Positions 49,131 through 57,877 are shown, counted from the stretch's first letter. The stretch: 64,000 nucleotides of DNA from Streptomyces fragilis (GCF_003112515.1 NZ_BEVZ01000013.1:1-64000); one strand, 5' to 3'. A program made the numbers and translations. The notes: generated from the sequence alone by a model not told the origin.

Positions 49131-50300
49131 GTGACGCGACTCGACACGACGACCGAGCGAGGAGTCGCTTCGCCCCAGCCGGGCGACCGCCCTGCCGGAA
49201 CCGGCACCGCCTTCGGAACCTTCGGTGAACTGCTCCAGGGCGCACTGCCCGAGAGGGACGGGGACTTCCTGGTGACCCTCCCCGTGGCCCGCTGGAGCAT
49301 GGCCACGTTCCGGCCGTTGCCGGGCGCCACCGACGTCACCGTCCACCCCGCCGGAAAGGCGAAGTCCCTCCGGCTGGCCCGGATGATCCTGGAGGAGTCA
49401 CCTCGGCCCACCGGCGGACTGCTGACCCTGCACAGCCAGATACCCGAGGGCAAAGGCCTGGCCAGCTCTTCCGCGGACCTGGTGGCCACGGCGCGGGCGG
49501 TGGGCCGGGCCGTGGCCACCCCCATGCCGCCGGCCCGGATCGAGCGCCTGCTGGCGCGCATCGAACCGACCGACGGGGTGCTCTACCCGGCGATCGTCGC
49601 CTTCCACCACCGCACGGTCCGCCTGCGGCACACCCTCGGATCGCTGCCCGCCATGGGCGTGGTCGGCATCGACGAGGGCGGATCCGTCGACACCGTCGCC
49701 TTCAACCGGCTGCCGAAACCCTTCTCCCTGGCCGACCGGCACCGGTACGCACACCTCCTGTCCCGCCTCACCTCGGCCGTCCGCCGCCACGACCTGGCAG
49801 AGGTCGGCAGGGTGGCCACGCGGAGCGCCCTGATGAATCAGGCCCTGCACCCCAAGAGGTCGCTGCAGCCCCTGCGGGAGATCTGCCGCGAGATCGGCGG
49901 CCTGGGGGTGGCGGTGGGGCACAGCGGCACGACGCTGGGGATCCTGCTGGACGCGACGGACCCCGCGTACCCCCACCGCGCCGCGGCGGCGGCGCGCGCC
50001 TGCGCCGACCTGGGACACGCGGCGACGGTGCACCGGACCCTCAGCTTCCCCGCCGCCCGGCGCTCACGGCCCTCCGGCCAGGGCCGCCCGAACGAGATGG
50101 CCACCGGTCCCTCGTTGCCGCTGGGTCCGTCAACCTTCCTGTCCGGGCCCGAGGCCCGGCGGCTGCGAACCCCCTTCACCACTCTTCCGCAGACGGCGGA
50201 CCACCCGCGTGAGACGATCGCGCCTGGCGGCCACACTTCGACCCTGGGCGAGCAACCCCCGTTCGCAGCAACTGATATGACGTCACGTCAGCACCGGTGA
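49131..50300 (+). CDS. GHMP-family kinase, PduX-like (L-threonine kinase type)
   Basis: 389 residues from GTG 49131, with GGAGGAG six bases upstream. FGTFGELLQGALPERDGDFL is the hallmark opening of PduX-type L-threonine kinases. The GHMP ATP loop reads IPEGKGLASSSADLVATARA, and the C-terminal motif GGLGVAVGHSGTTLGILLD is also conserved. The last 90 residues are Pro/Arg/Gly-rich and probably disordered. PduX makes O-phospho-L-threonine for cobalamin side-chain assembly, but no cobalamin genes are near. Divergent from a PLP beta-replacement enzyme and beside a Zur box, it more likely activates threonine or serine for a diamino acid. The downstream flavoenzyme follows after 13 bases. Confidence 0.85.
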   Translation: MTRLDTTTERGVASPQPGDRPAGTGTAFGTFGELLQGALPERDGDFLVTLPVARWSMATFRPLPGATDVTVHPAGKAKSLRLARMILEESPRPTGGLLTLHSQIPEGKGLASSSADLVATARAVGRAVATPMPPARIERLLARIEPTDGVLYPAIVAFHHRTVRLRHTLGSLPAMGVVGIDEGGSVDTVAFNRLPKPFSLADRHRYAHLLSRLTSAVRRHDLAEVGRVATRSALMNQALHPKRSLQPLREICREIGGLGVAVGHSGTTLGILLDATDPAYPHRAAAAARACADLGHAATVHRTLSFPAARRSRPSGQGRPNEMATGPSLPLGPSTFLSGPEARRLRTPFTTLPQTADHPRETIAPGGHTSTLGEQPPFAATDMTSRQHR

Positions 50301-50313
50301 GGGGACCTACGGC

Positions 50314-51495
50314 ATGACAGGCACGGCTCGACTGCACCTCAGCCCGGAACTGCCCGCACTGCTGGACCGGATCGACGCGCTGGGCGGGTCGCTCGACGCG
50401 GGCGCGGATGCCGCGGAGGACCTCGGCAGGCTTCCCGAGCACACCGCACGGGCCCTGCTGGACACGGGGATCGTCGCAGCGGAGTTGCCGAGGAGCCTCG
50501 GTGGGCACGAATTCGCGCCCCTGCAGCTGATCGAGACGGTCGAGCGGCTCAGCTACCACGACGCGGCGGCGGGCTGGACGATGTTCGCACTGCAACTGGT
50601 GACCGGCTCCACCGCGGCCTTCATCGGCGACGCGGCGGCGGCCGACCTGTTTCCCGACGTCGCCGGCGGGGAGTACGCGCTGGTCGCCGGGCACGGCACC
50701 CGGCCCGGCCGCGCCGTCCCGGAGAAGGACGGCTACCGGGTGAGCGGGAACTGGCAGTTCGCCTCCGGAATGGCGCACGCCACGCACGTCCACAGCCTGA
50801 TCCAGGTCGAGGGCACCGGGGAGATGCGGATCCTCACCATGCCGAAGTCGCAGGTGGTGCTCGACGGCAACTGGGACGTGCTCGGACTGCGCGCGACGCA
50901 CAGCATCGACTACCACTGCCACGACGTGTACGTCCCGCACGAATACACCTACCTCGCCACCACGACCACTCCGGTCAACGGCGATGCCGTCTACCGGCTC
51001 GGTCTGGTCAACATGGCCGCGATCGGACACACCGGCTGGGCGCTCGGCGTCGGACGGCGGCTGCTCGACGAGCTCCGGAAGGTCGCCGGGGCCCGCACCG
51101 GCACGCGCGGCGCCGCTGTCGACACCTCCCAGTTCCACGCGGAGTACGCGACCGCGGAAGCCCGGCTCCGGTCCGCCCGGGCCTGGGTGACCGAGGCGTG
51201 GCGCGACTTCGAAGCCACCCTCGACGCGGGCGACCTGCTCAGCACGGAACAGGACACCCTGCTGCGCCTCGTGCTCAACCACGCCACGTCGACCGCGCGG
51301 GAGGTGGGCGGCACGGTCCACCGCTGGGCGGGCTCGGCGGCGATCCGGCGCGGCCCGATCGACCGCTTCCTGCGCGACCTCCACACGGGGACCCAGCACA
51401 TCACCTCGAGCCCGCTGGTGCTGCAGCACTGTGGCAGGTGGCTCAGCGGCCCCCGGCCCGAGGCGCGGTGGAACTTCCTCGACCTGACCGGGTGA
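50314..51495 (+). CDS. Acyl-CoA-dehydrogenase-fold flavin monooxygenase-like enzyme
   Basis: 393 residues. The overall layout is that of group D flavin monooxygenases (HpaB/HsaA/DszC) and sugar N-oxygenases such as KijD3: a helical N-domain (GIVAAELPRSLGGHEFAPLQ, YHDAAAGWTMF), a beta middle (GYRVSGNWQFASGMAHATHV) and a C-terminal four-helix domain (RDLHTGTQHITSSPLVLQH). It lacks the obvious catalytic glutamate environment of true acyl-CoA dehydrogenases, and no CoA-pathway genes are near. In this operon it might N- or C-hydroxylate the metallophore precursor. It is followed by a terminator at 51549. Confidence 0.82.
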   Translation: MTGTARLHLSPELPALLDRIDALGGSLDAGADAAEDLGRLPEHTARALLDTGIVAAELPRSLGGHEFAPLQLIETVERLSYHDAAAGWTMFALQLVTGSTAAFIGDAAAADLFPDVAGGEYALVAGHGTRPGRAVPEKDGYRVSGNWQFASGMAHATHVHSLIQVEGTGEMRILTMPKSQVVLDGNWDVLGLRATHSIDYHCHDVYVPHEYTYLATTTTPVNGDAVYRLGLVNMAAIGHTGWALGVGRRLLDELRKVAGARTGTRGAAVDTSQFHAEYATAEARLRSARAWVTEAWRDFEATLDAGDLLSTEQDTLLRLVLNHATSTAREVGGTVHRWAGSAAIRRGPIDRFLRDLHTGTQHITSSPLVLQHCGRWLSGPRPEARWNFLDLTG

Positions 51496-51548
51496 CGCCC
51501 CACCGCGTCGGCGGCGTCTCGCGCGGAGGACGACCGGCACAGCGCCAT

Positions 51549-51580
51549 CGGGGTTCCGGCCGGACGAACCCGGAACCCCG
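51549..51580. terminator. Bidirectional-type hairpin between convergent genes
   Basis: Arms CGGGGTTCCGG (51549-51559) and CCGGAACCCCG (51570-51580) pair perfectly around a ten-base loop. It lies 54 bases after the flavoenzyme stop and 27 before the end of the convergent secreted-protein gene. Confidence 0.8.
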
Positions 51581-51606
51581 ACGAGGCCGACCGCGTCCGG
51601 CGGACC

Positions 51607-52191
51607 CTATGCGGTCCCGGTCCTCAGTGAGACCTCGCAGTCGAGTGTCTGCGTGAACTGCCTGTCGTCCTGCTGGTACGCGAACCGGCATTGACGTGCG
51701 TTGCCCCGAGGAGGCGCGACGATCTTCATCTTGGCGACGAAGAAGATGTCGCTGGACGTATCTGCGCCGACTTTCACCGGATCGTCGATGTAATTCTTCA
51801 GCTGCGCGAAGTCCGGCATGTCCGCTTCGCCCTCGCGGGCCAGCAGGGGGAGCCCTTCTGTGTCGTTGAGGTCGAAGGCGCCGTATCCGAGGATCTCGAT
51901 GCCGTCCGGAACGTGCAGCACGGACACATCGGTGATCTCGATCGGCTCACGGCTGGTGTTCTCCGGAACCGGGAGGGCGAACCACCAGGTCTCACCCACC
52001 TTGGCGTGGTCGTGCCCGACGACGCCGCTGGACTGGGCGCCGTCCGTGCTCAGCGCGGTGCCGGCGCTCGCCTGTCCGTGCGAGGGGGAGCTGGCGCTGA
52101 GCAGGGCGGCGGCGAGCAGCAGCGCGAGCGGTGCCCTGGTGCGGGTGGAAGACACCAGGCTTCCCCGAGACCCAGACCGAGACCGAATCAT
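51607..52191 (-). CDS. Secreted protein of unknown function
   Basis: 194 residues from ATG 52191, with GGGGAAAG upstream. A basic N-terminus and hydrophobic stretch (APLALLLAAALLSASSPSHG) form a Sec signal, with a likely cut near GQASA. The mature part is beta-rich (ETWWFALPVPENTSREPIEI, DIFFVAKMKIVAPP). Two cysteines near the end (RQCRFAYQ, TLDCEVSL) can form a disulphide. I recognise no family. It is transcribed towards the metallophore cluster and follows the YjbQ gene by 29 bases. Confidence 0.75.
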   Translation of the reverse strand: MIRSRSGSRGSLVSSTRTRAPLALLLAAALLSASSPSHGQASAGTALSTDGAQSSGVVGHDHAKVGETWWFALPVPENTSREPIEITDVSVLHVPDGIEILGYGAFDLNDTEGLPLLAREGEADMPDFAQLKNYIDDPVKVGADTSSDIFFVAKMKIVAPPRGNARQCRFAYQQDDRQFTQTLDCEVSLRTGTA

Positions 52192-52220
52192 TCTTTCCCC
52201 AGATGTCGTGCCGGTCCTGG

Positions 52221-52643
52221 TCAGCCGAGGAAGCTGAGACGGACCTGGCGGTCGGCGTTGTCGACGTTGGTGTCGACCAGGCACACCGACTGCCAGGTGC
52301 CCAGTTCCAGGCGGCCGCCGATGACCGGGAGGGTGGCGTGGGGCGGGACGAAGGCGGGGAGGACGTGGTCGCGGCCGTGGCCGGGGGTGCCGTGGCGGTG
52401 CTGCCAGCGGTCGTCGGCCGGGAGGAGGTCGCGGAGGGCGGCGAGCAAGTCGTCGTCGCTGCCGGCGCCGGTCTCGATGACCGCGATGCCCGCGGTCGCG
52501 TGGGGGACGAAGACGTTGAGGAGGCCGTCACGGCCGGCGGCCGCCTCGCGGAGGAAGTCCTCGCAGTCGCGGGTGATGTCGGCGACGCGCTCGGAGGAGC
52601 CGGTGGTGATGTGCAGGACGCGGGAGCTGAAACGGTCTGGCAT
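52221..52643 (-). CDS. YjbQ/UPF0047-family protein
   Basis: 140 residues from ATG 52643, with AGGATGG upstream. Conserved family parts are LLNVFVPHATAGIAVIETGA, DDDLLAALRDLLP and HGTPGHGRDHVLPAFVPPHA with a His triad. The C-terminal GTWQSVCLVDTNVDNADRQV is also typical (usual motif GTWQ). Some members have weak thiamine-phosphate synthase activity. The physiological role is unknown. Confidence 0.92.
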   Translation of the reverse strand: MPDRFSSRVLHITTGSSERVADITRDCEDFLREAAAGRDGLLNVFVPHATAGIAVIETGAGSDDDLLAALRDLLPADDRWQHRHGTPGHGRDHVLPAFVPPHATLPVIGGRLELGTWQSVCLVDTNVDNADRQVRLSFLG

Positions 52644-52723
52644 GGGGCCATCCTGACGCATCCGCCCCGCGGGGGAAGAGAGGCGGTCCCCCGGTCGTTC
52701 GCAGGGATGTGGAAGAGCAAGGG

Positions 52724-53809
52724 ATGCGCGGGACCGAGGTCGTGGTGGTGGGCGCCGGGCAGGCGGGGCTGTCGGCGGCGTACCACCTGCGGCGCGCCGG
52801 GTTGACGCCCGGGCCGGGCTTCGTGGTGTTGGACCACGCGCCGGGGCCTGGCGGTGCCTGGCAGTTCCGGTGGCCGTCGCTGACGTACGGCAAGGTGCAC
52901 GGGATGCACTCGCTGCCGGGCATGGAGCTGACCGGGGCGGATCGGGCGCGCCCGTCGTCCGAGGTGATCGCCCGGTACTTCGAGGAGTACGAGCGGGCCT
53001 TCGGGCTCGAGGTGCTGCGGCCGGTCGAGGTGCGGGCGGTGCGGGAGGGCGAGGGCGGGCGGCTGCGGGTGGAGACCTCGGCCGGGGTGTGGTCCGCGCG
53101 TGCCCTGATCAACGCCACGGGCACCTGGGACCGGCCGTTCGTGCCGCGCGTACCGGGCCAGGAGACGTTCCGCGGGCGGCAGTTGCACACCGTGGGTTAC
53201 CGCGGGCCCGAGGAGTTCGCGGGTCTGCGGGTGGTGGTGGTCGGTGGGGGCGCCTCGGGGACGCAGCACCTGCTGGAGCTCGCTCCGTACGCGGCGGCGA
53301 CGGCCTGGGTGACGCGGCGGCCGCCGGTCTTCCGTGAGGGCCCGTTCGACGAGGACGCGGGGCGGGCGGCCGTGGCCATGGTGGAGGAGCGGGTCCGGGA
53401 GGGGCTGCCGCCGCGGAGCGTGGTGTCGGTGACGGGGCTGCCGCTGAACGACGCGATCCGCGAGGGCTTGCGCAGCGGGGTGCTGGACCGGCTGCCGATG
53501 TTCGACCGGATGACGCCGGAGGGCGTGGCGTGGGCGGACGGGCGGGCCTTCCCGGCGGACGTGGTGCTGTGGGCGACGGGGTTCCGGCCGAGCGTGGGCC
53601 ATCTGGCGCCGTTGCGGCTGCGGGAGCCGGGGGGCGGGATACGCCTGGTGGGCACGCGCGCGGCGGCGGACCCTCGGGTGCACCTCGTGGGGTACGGCCC
53701 GTCGGCCAGCACGATCGGGGCGAACCGCGCGGGGCGGGCGGCGGTGCGGGAAGTCCGGCGGCTGCTGGAGGGCGGCCCCGGGAGCCTGGACACGGCGGAG
53801 GCGGCCTGA
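52724..53809 (+). CDS. Flavin-containing monooxygenase/CzcO-like oxidoreductase
   Basis: 361 residues from ATG 52724, with GGAAGAG six bases upstream; GTG 52709 is possible. The FAD motif is VVVVGAGQAGLSAAYHLRRA, and the NADPH motif is LRVVVVGGGASGTQHLLELA. The YGKVHGMHSLPGMELTG segment and the final ATGFRPS correspond to the FMO/BVMO-type C-terminal ATGY. It resembles YpdA/CzcO-type proteins of about 350 residues, which oxidise small molecules or reduce bacillithiol-type disulphides. The gene is alone and divergent from the YjbQ gene. Confidence 0.9.
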   Translation: MRGTEVVVVGAGQAGLSAAYHLRRAGLTPGPGFVVLDHAPGPGGAWQFRWPSLTYGKVHGMHSLPGMELTGADRARPSSEVIARYFEEYERAFGLEVLRPVEVRAVREGEGGRLRVETSAGVWSARALINATGTWDRPFVPRVPGQETFRGRQLHTVGYRGPEEFAGLRVVVVGGGASGTQHLLELAPYAAATAWVTRRPPVFREGPFDEDAGRAAVAMVEERVREGLPPRSVVSVTGLPLNDAIREGLRSGVLDRLPMFDRMTPEGVAWADGRAFPADVVLWATGFRPSVGHLAPLRLREPGGGIRLVGTRAAADPRVHLVGYGPSASTIGANRAGRAAVREVRRLLEGGPGSLDTAEAA

Positions 53810-54047
53810 CCTCGACGACGGCGGACGGCGAGGGGAGGCAGGCGCGGGGTGTCACGGCGGCCACGGTCGTATCAGGGGGGACCACGAGCGGCTCCCCCGG
53901 GCGGGCGGCCCGTGCCGAGACGGGGAACCTCAAATCCAGCCCCGTATCCGAACCTGGACCTTGTCCTCGTCCGGCATCGCTGATCAGATCAACGCCTGGT
54001 CACGCCAGATAACGCCACCACAGACGCGTGCCACCATGGGGGGAAAG

Positions 54048-55229
54048 ATGACGATCGACCACTATGTGCGAACGGCAGGCGACGCGCGTGTCAGGTCCGC
54101 GACAGTAGCCGCGTACGCGGTCGCGGGCGTCTTCCATGTCGTCACGGCAGGGTTGTTCGCCGCCGGTCTGTCGCTGACCGTGCTCGGCTTCAGCACCGTG
54201 GTGCAGCCCATGATCGGACTGCTCCTGCTGGCACTGACTCTCACGCTCCGCCCGCGTCCGCAGCGCCTCGACACGGATCTGCCCACGCTACGGGAGGCCG
54301 ACGCGCCGGCTCTGTTCGCGCTGCTGCACCGGGTGGCGGACAGCACCGGAGTGCGACGTGTCGAAGCGGTCCAGCTCACCGCCGGCTTCTCCGCGCGCGT
54401 CGTCCACCACGGGTTCCGCCGCAGGCGGTGTCTGGCCCTGGGCCTCCCCCTCTGGGTCGGCTGTCCTCCCCAGCAGCGGATCGCCGCCGTGGCGCAGGCG
54501 TTGGTGGAGAGCGGCCCCCGCAACGTGCGGCGCGGCGTGTTCGTGGGCTCGGCCCTCGGGGCGTTGCGGGGCGGGGTGCGGGCCATGGGAGCGGGTGGGT
54601 CCCAGGCCTCGGCGCGCATCGACGTCCATGCGTACCGTGCGGACGAGATGGCGGCGGGGGTCGCCGTCGTCCAGGCGCGCAGCCGGGCGACGGAGCGTGT
54701 GCTGTGGCTTCCGCGGATCGCCGCGGCAGCGTGCGCCCGCCTGCTGCTGAGGCTCACGCGGCCGTCCGTGAGGCAGGCGCGGCTCGCCTCGGACGAGGCC
54801 GCGGCAAGGACGGCGTCCACCCGGGCCACGCTCGCCGCACTGCGTGACCGGCAGCTGGCACGCGCGATCGACGTGGAGATGCACCGGCTGACCGTCGAGA
54901 GGAAGAGCTACGCGAAGACTCGCGGCGCGGCCTCCGGGCGGGACGAGTTCTGGGACGGCGTCGCCCGGCATGCGGAGCGTCTGCGGGAGCGGCCGGACGC
55001 CGCCGAGGCCGGCCCGCCGTCGGAGGCGGAGAGCGGGCGCCGCCGGTTCCGGCCCGCTGTCGAGGACACCGACGCGTGGCGCAGGGCCCGGCTGGCCCTC
55101 GGCCCGCAGCACCCGGCGACGATCACGCTCGACGAGGCCGACCGCGTCCGCATCGAGGACGAACTCCGCCCGTCCGCCCGAGTGGTGGAGCGGCTGGTGC
55201 TGCGCGACGGCGTCACCCGGACTGCGTAG
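54048..55229 (+). CDS. M48-like membrane protein lacking HExxH (probable pseudopeptidase)
   Basis: 393 residues from ATG 54048, with GGGGG five bases upstream; ATG 54036 is an alternative. Two hydrophobic helices near the N-terminus (VAGVFHVVTAGLFAAGLSLT, MIGLLLLALTLTL) are followed by TDLPTLREADAPALFALLHR, VQLTAGFSARV and LALGLPLWVGCPPQQRIAAV, which have the order of M48 (HtpX-like) proteases. Where M48 enzymes have the HELGH zinc motif this protein reads VAQALVESGP. No zinc site is therefore visible. The C-terminal half is helical and Arg/Glu-rich. The family reading is by layout, so another membrane family cannot be excluded. Confidence 0.68.
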   Translation: MTIDHYVRTAGDARVRSATVAAYAVAGVFHVVTAGLFAAGLSLTVLGFSTVVQPMIGLLLLALTLTLRPRPQRLDTDLPTLREADAPALFALLHRVADSTGVRRVEAVQLTAGFSARVVHHGFRRRRCLALGLPLWVGCPPQQRIAAVAQALVESGPRNVRRGVFVGSALGALRGGVRAMGAGGSQASARIDVHAYRADEMAAGVAVVQARSRATERVLWLPRIAAAACARLLLRLTRPSVRQARLASDEAAARTASTRATLAALRDRQLARAIDVEMHRLTVERKSYAKTRGAASGRDEFWDGVARHAERLRERPDAAEAGPPSEAESGRRRFRPAVEDTDAWRRARLALGPQHPATITLDEADRVRIEDELRPSARVVERLVLRDGVTRTA

Positions 55230-55252
55230 GACGCAGCGCCCGGCGGCCCCGG

Positions 55253-57055
55253 TCACCCCCCGGCGGTCTCCAGCTGCGTGTCGCGGCGGACCAGCGCGGC
55301 GTAGCGGCCGTCCATGCGGAGGAGCTCCTCGTGGGTGCCCCGTTCGACCACGCGGCCGCGGTCGAGGACGACGATCTGGTCGGCGCCGCGGACCGTGGAC
55401 AGCCGGTGGGCGATGGTGATCGTCGTGCGGTTGGCGGAGAGCGCGTCGATCGCCTCCTGCACCGCGCGTTCCGTGCGGGTGTCCAGGGCGCTGGTGGCCT
55501 CGTCGAGGAGGAGGACCGGCGGGTCGCGGAGGATGGTGCGGGCGATGGCCAGCCGCTGCTTCTCCCCGCCGGAGAACCGGTGGCCCCGCTCGCCGACGAC
55601 CGTGTCGTAGCCGTCGGCCAGCTGGACGATGTGGTCGTGGATCTGCGCGGCGCGCGCTGCCGCGTGGAGTTCCTCGTCCGAGGCGTCCGGCTTGGCGAAG
55701 CGGAGGTTGTCGGCGACGGAGGCGTGGAAGAGGTAGGTCTCCTGGGAGACGACGCCCACCGCGCGGGCCAGGGTGTCGAAGTCGAGGTCCCGGACGTCCA
55801 CGCCGTCCAGCGTGACCCGGCCGCCGGTGACGTCGTAGAGCCGGGGCACCAGGTGGCCCAGGGTGGACTTGCCGGCGCCGGTGGTGCCGACCACGGCCAG
55901 GCTGGCGCCCGCCGGGACGTCGATGTCGATGCCGGACAGCACCGGCTCGCCGTGTTCGTCGTAGCGGAACTCGACGTCCTCCAGCCGCACCTCGCCCTTG
56001 ACCCGGTCGAGGCGGACCGGGTCGGGGCGCTCGGTGATGTCGACGGGGAGGTCGAGGTACTCGAAGATGCGCTGGAAGAGGGCGAGCGAGGTCTGGATCT
56101 GCACGCCGGTGGACAGCAGGCTGACCGTGGGGCGGAACAGCCCCTGCTGGAGCGAGGTGAAGGCGACCAGCGTGCCCAGGGAGACGGCGGGGCCGCCGAG
56201 GTGGAGGGCGAGGCCGGCCGTCCAGTAGATCAGGGCGGGCATGGCGGACATGACGATGCCGATGACGGCCATCCGCCACCGGCCGGCCATGTTGGACCTG
56301 ACCTCGAGGTCGACGAGCTTCTCGGACTCGTCGGCGAAGGAGCGGGTCAGGGAGTCGGCGCGGCCCATGGTGCGGCCCAGCAGGATGCCGCTGACCGACA
56401 GGGACTCGGTGACGGTGGCGGCCATCACGGCCATCTGCTTCTGCCGCTTGGTGGTGATCTTCTTGCGTTCGTCGCCGACCCGGCGGCTGATCCAGACGAA
56501 GACCGGCAGCAGGAGGAGCGAGACGACGGTGAGCCGCCAGTCCAGCGCGAGCATGGCGACGACGGTGGCGATGACGCCGGTGAGGTTGGAGACCAGCGAC
56601 GTCACGGTCGAGGTGACGGTGGCCTGCATGCCGCCGATGTCGTTGGCGATGCGGGACTGGACCTCGCCGGTGCGGGTGCGCGTGAAGAAGGCCAGGGACA
56701 TGCGCTGCAGCCGGCCGTAGACGGAGGTCCGCAGGTCGTGCATCACGCGCTGGCCCACGGTGGTGGAGATCAGGGTCTGCAGCACGCCGAAGACGCCGCC
56801 GAGCACGGCGCTGACGATCATGCCGAGGACCAGCAGGCTCAGCAGGCCCGTGCGCTGCTGCGGCAGGGCGACGTCGAGGATCTCGCGGAGGAGGAAGGGA
56901 CTGGCCACCGACACCAGCGAGGAGGCTCCGACCAGCACGGCGACGACCGCCAGGCGCCCCCGGTAGGGGCGGAACAGCCGCAGGATGCGGCGTACCTGCC
57001 GCGGACGGTCGGGGTCGGCGGGCGGTGGGGTCCAGTCGATGCGTTCGGGGCGCAT
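55253..57055 (-). CDS. ABC exporter half-transporter (fused permease and ATPase)
   Basis: 600 residues. The first 330 residues hold six membrane helices of the type IV exporter fold (QRVMHDLRTSVYGRLQRMSL, FFTRTRTGEVQSRIANDIGG). The ATPase has Walker A VVGTTGAGKSTLGHL, Q-loop GVVSQETYLFHASV, signature FSGGEKQRLAIARTI, Walker B VLLLDEATSALD and the H-switch TIAHRLST. It works as a dimer to export lipids, peptides or drugs. It is divergent from a MarR regulator with a palindromic operator between, which suggests drug-inducible expression. Confidence 0.95.
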   Translation of the reverse strand: MRPERIDWTPPPADPDRPRQVRRILRLFRPYRGRLAVVAVLVGASSLVSVASPFLLREILDVALPQQRTGLLSLLVLGMIVSAVLGGVFGVLQTLISTTVGQRVMHDLRTSVYGRLQRMSLAFFTRTRTGEVQSRIANDIGGMQATVTSTVTSLVSNLTGVIATVVAMLALDWRLTVVSLLLLPVFVWISRRVGDERKKITTKRQKQMAVMAATVTESLSVSGILLGRTMGRADSLTRSFADESEKLVDLEVRSNMAGRWRMAVIGIVMSAMPALIYWTAGLALHLGGPAVSLGTLVAFTSLQQGLFRPTVSLLSTGVQIQTSLALFQRIFEYLDLPVDITERPDPVRLDRVKGEVRLEDVEFRYDEHGEPVLSGIDIDVPAGASLAVVGTTGAGKSTLGHLVPRLYDVTGGRVTLDGVDVRDLDFDTLARAVGVVSQETYLFHASVADNLRFAKPDASDEELHAAARAAQIHDHIVQLADGYDTVVGERGHRFSGGEKQRLAIARTILRDPPVLLLDEATSALDTRTERAVQEAIDALSANRTTITIAHRLSTVRGADQIVVLDRGRVVERGTHEELLRMDGRYAALVRRDTQLETAGG

Positions 57056-57202
57056 GGGCTCCTCAGGGCGGACGGGGGCCCGGTGGCAGGGCCGGGGAGT
57101 GCTGACGCGGGAGGGCGGACGCGGAGGAGTGACGAAGGGGGCTGAAGCACGCGTTCCGGGGCATGGAGACCCAGGACCGCCAGGATCGTCACAGAGCTTA
57201 GC

Positions 57203-57227
57203 TCATTGTTACCCATACTCACAATGA
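57203..57227. promoter_or_regulatory. MarR-type operator between ABC exporter and its regulator
   Basis: The inverted repeat TCATTGT (57203-57209) and ACAATGA (57221-57227), with an eleven-base spacer, is A+T-rich and lies 24 bases before the MarR start and 148 before the exporter start. It fits a two-fold MarR dimer site for autoregulation and exporter control. Confidence 0.75.
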
Positions 57228-57251
57228 ACACCGTCCTGATATCGTTCCGCC

Positions 57252-57710
57252 ATGACGCTTCCCGACTCCGACGGGCTTCTCGCCGAGCAGCTGCTGCGCC
57301 TGACCCGCCGTGTCCACCGCATCCAGAAGCGCCACCTGGCGCAGCAGGGCATGGCCATCACCCCGGCCCAGTCCCGTCTGCTGCGCGCCCTCGCGCCCTA
57401 TGCCACGCCGCCGCGGATGGCCGATCTGGCGGAGCGGCTGGAGGTGGTCCCCCGGGCGGTGACGACCCTGGTGGACGGGCTGGAGGCGAGCGGGCGGGTG
57501 CGCCGCGTCGCGGATCCCGGCAACCGCCGGGTCACGCGGATCGAGCTGACCGACGAGGGCCGGGCGGCGCTGCGGGAGCTGCGGGCGGCCCGGCGGGCGG
57601 CCGCGGAGGAGATCCTGGAGCCGCTCACGCGTGAGCAGCGGGAGACGCTCGGCGGCCTGCTGGACACGCTGATCGACGGCTCCCCCGCCCACCGCCCCGG
57701 TTCCGCCTGA
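57252..57710 (+). CDS. MarR-family transcriptional regulator
   Basis: 152 residues. The winged helix reads MADLAERLEVVPRAVTTLVD and GRVRRVADPGNRRVTRIELT, with the wing DPGNRR typical of MarR. The dimerisation helices are at both ends. The gene is divergent from the ABC exporter, and the operator between suggests that it represses itself and the exporter until a small ligand binds. Confidence 0.93.
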   Translation: MTLPDSDGLLAEQLLRLTRRVHRIQKRHLAQQGMAITPAQSRLLRALAPYATPPRMADLAERLEVVPRAVTTLVDGLEASGRVRRVADPGNRRVTRIELTDEGRAALRELRAARRAAAEEILEPLTREQRETLGGLLDTLIDGSPAHRPGSA

Positions 57711-57877
57711 GCCGGCCTCACCTCGGCCCCCCACCGCCCCGGCTCCGCCTGGGCCTCACCTCGGCCGCCCGCCGTCCCGGGACCGCCCGCGCCCGTCCCA
57801 CCGGCGCGGTTTGCGCCGCACCCGGCCCCGGTGGACGCTGGAAGAAGTGAGCGGCCGCTACTGGGCTGGAGGTAGTC

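Noticed and set aside
49131..50300. Cobalamin side-chain synthesis role for the PduX-like kinase
   Set aside because: No cob/cbi genes are near, and the divergent PLP enzyme, exporter and Zur box point to another pathway.
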